DNA from: PVC group bacterium
Lineage (GTDB): Bacteria; Verrucomicrobiota; Kiritimatiellia; SS1-B-03-39; UBA6053
DNA length: 7,127 bases
Reading direction: 5' to 3'
Assembly (NCBI GenBank): GCA_003565815.1
Contig: PXAS01000017.1
Coordinates: forward strand, 1 to 7,127
Shown: positions 6,795-7,127 of the stretch, one piece after another
How positions within the stretch are numbered: the stretch's first letter is position 1
How the letters are laid out: each line of letters opens with the position of its first letter
Notes under the pieces: model-generated
The model's database searches: none
Told to the model about the DNA's origin: nothing
Seen by the model: the letters and a program-made list of their open reading frames with translations, nothing else
Program-made: the position numbers and the translations under genes

Positions 6795-7006
6795 GGCGCT
6801 TCCCCTTCCCGCACGCGGCGGGCGAAGTCGTCCACGTCCTCCACGTCGTTGTAAACACCCTCGGTGAGGATCGCAAGCTCCTCCAGGGCGGCAGTGTAAG
6901 AGCAGGGGCAAGAGGAAGGGTTCGTCCGGGGACGCTCGGGAGCCGGGGATGGCAGCCCATCTCCGGTTATGTGAAGGGTTCGGGTCGTTTCGTTTCCAAT
7001 ACTCAT
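6791..7006 (-). CDS. Small acidic hypothetical protein
   Basis: This is a 71-codon ORF immediately downstream of hsdS, of unknown function. Residues 1-35 are rich in proline, serine and threonine; residues 36-71 look like an acidic helical segment (for example LEELAILTEGVYNDVEDVDD). There is no signal peptide, membrane segment or cysteine-pair motif that suggests metal binding, although two cysteines occur as C-P-C near residue 33. It starts 31 bases after the hsdS stop and ends with an ATGA overlap onto the leader ORF, as expected for an operon member. Against it, no Shine-Dalgarno precedes the ATG, and a TATAAT sequence overlaps the start codon. It could be a genuine small accessory protein or a chance frame in a transcribed leader. 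Confidence 0.45.
   Translation of the reverse strand: MSIGNETTRTLHITGDGLPSPAPERPRTNPSSCPCSYTAALEELAILTEGVYNDVEDVDDFARRVREGEAP
6802..6807 (-). promoter_or_regulatory. Strong ribosome binding site before the leader ORF
   Basis: AAGGGG on the minus strand, within the purine run GGGAAGGGGAAG, lies seven bases before the ATG at 6794. It is the best Shine-Dalgarno in the interposed region and falls inside the end of the 71-codon ORF. Confidence 0.45.
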
Positions 7007-7035
7007 TATATGTACACTAAAATTTTAAAAATCAA
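7005..7035 (-). promoter_or_regulatory. Candidate internal promoter between hsdS and the accessory genes
   Basis: In an AT-rich island on the minus strand, TTGATT (7035-7030) and TATAAT (7010-7005) match sigma-70 -35 and -10 elements, though the 19-base spacer is longer than the optimal 17. The perfect palindrome TGTACA (7016-7011) abuts the -10 box. Transcription would begin near 6998, after the ATG of the 71-codon ORF, giving a leader of about 255 bases before the methylase. This would let the embedded genes and hsdR be transcribed apart from hsdM and hsdS. AT-rich junctions can produce such matches by chance. Confidence 0.4.
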
Positions 7036-7037
7036 GC

Positions 7038-7127
7038 TCAAGCTGACATCGCCGCCACCGGGATCCGACCGATCACCGCGGCGGTGATTAGGGCGGAACG
7101 GCGTTCTTTAAGAAGGGTGATGGAGTG
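7038..7127 (-). CDS. hsdS: Type I RM specificity subunit HsdS, C-terminal end (partial)
   Basis: The last 29 codons before a TGA read through L-L-K-E-R-R-S-A-L-I-T-A-A-V-I-G-R-I-P-V. This closely follows the conserved HsdS ending, in which a helix finishes in E-x-R-x-A-L-I-T-A-A-V-T-G-x-I-D-V. HsdS recognises the target sequence and scaffolds two HsdM copies. The target recognition domains lie beyond the right edge, so specificity cannot be judged. The fragment is too short to recognise by length alone but the motif is very characteristic, and hsdR downstream on the same strand supports it. Confidence 0.88.
   Translation of the reverse strand, partial: HSITLLKERRSALITAAVIGRIPVAAMSA

Noticed and set aside
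6742..6960. N-terminal extension of the methylase frame up to 6960
   Set aside because: The extra 73 residues are rich in Arg, Pro, Thr and Trp, show no family similarity, and overlap the 71-codon ORF in another frame. Motif X of D12 methylases normally lies within the first residues, which the start at 6741 provides.
1..7127. CRISPR array, tRNA or rRNA gene
   Set aside because: No regularly spaced 24-40 base repeats with unique spacers, no cloverleaf or conserved rRNA sequence was found by reading both strands.

Overview
This window is the downstream half of a type I restriction-modification (RM) locus read from the minus strand, carrying extra genes between the specificity and restriction subunits. 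The host looks like a bacterium of moderate GC (60-base lines counted by hand run from 47% to 67% GC). I cannot place it taxonomically.

Right to left, in the direction of transcription: the last 29 codons of an HsdS specificity subunit (7127-7038) enter from the right edge. They are followed by a short AT-rich junction with a promoter-like sequence, a small acidic 71-codon ORF (7006-6791), an 18-codon leader-like ORF (6794-6738), a D12-class DNA adenine methyltransferase (6741-5833), a ParB/Srx-fold protein with a helix-turn-helix (5836-4742), a protein with a PD-(D/E)xK-type nuclease signature (4725-3787), and a complete HsdR subunit with nuclease and helicase motifs (3781-755). Spacing is very tight: ATGA overlaps join the small ORF to the leader, the leader to the methylase, and the methylase to the ParB-like gene; the last gaps are 16 and 5 bases. 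This implies one polycistronic unit. HsdM and most of HsdS should lie beyond the right edge.

The left 480 bases, on the plus strand and convergent with hsdR, hold a decayed fragment of a DUF1016/YhcG-type nuclease gene. Family-like segments lie in a single reading frame interrupted by two stop codons, with an unusual array of short palindromic repeats inside the linker. No gene can be supported between about 481 and 754.

The most interesting point is the methylase + ParB-like + nuclease trio embedded between hsdS and hsdR. Interposed genes are known in type I loci, but I cannot name this combination as an established system. It may be a passenger defence module sharing the hsd transcript, or accessory parts of the RM system itself.
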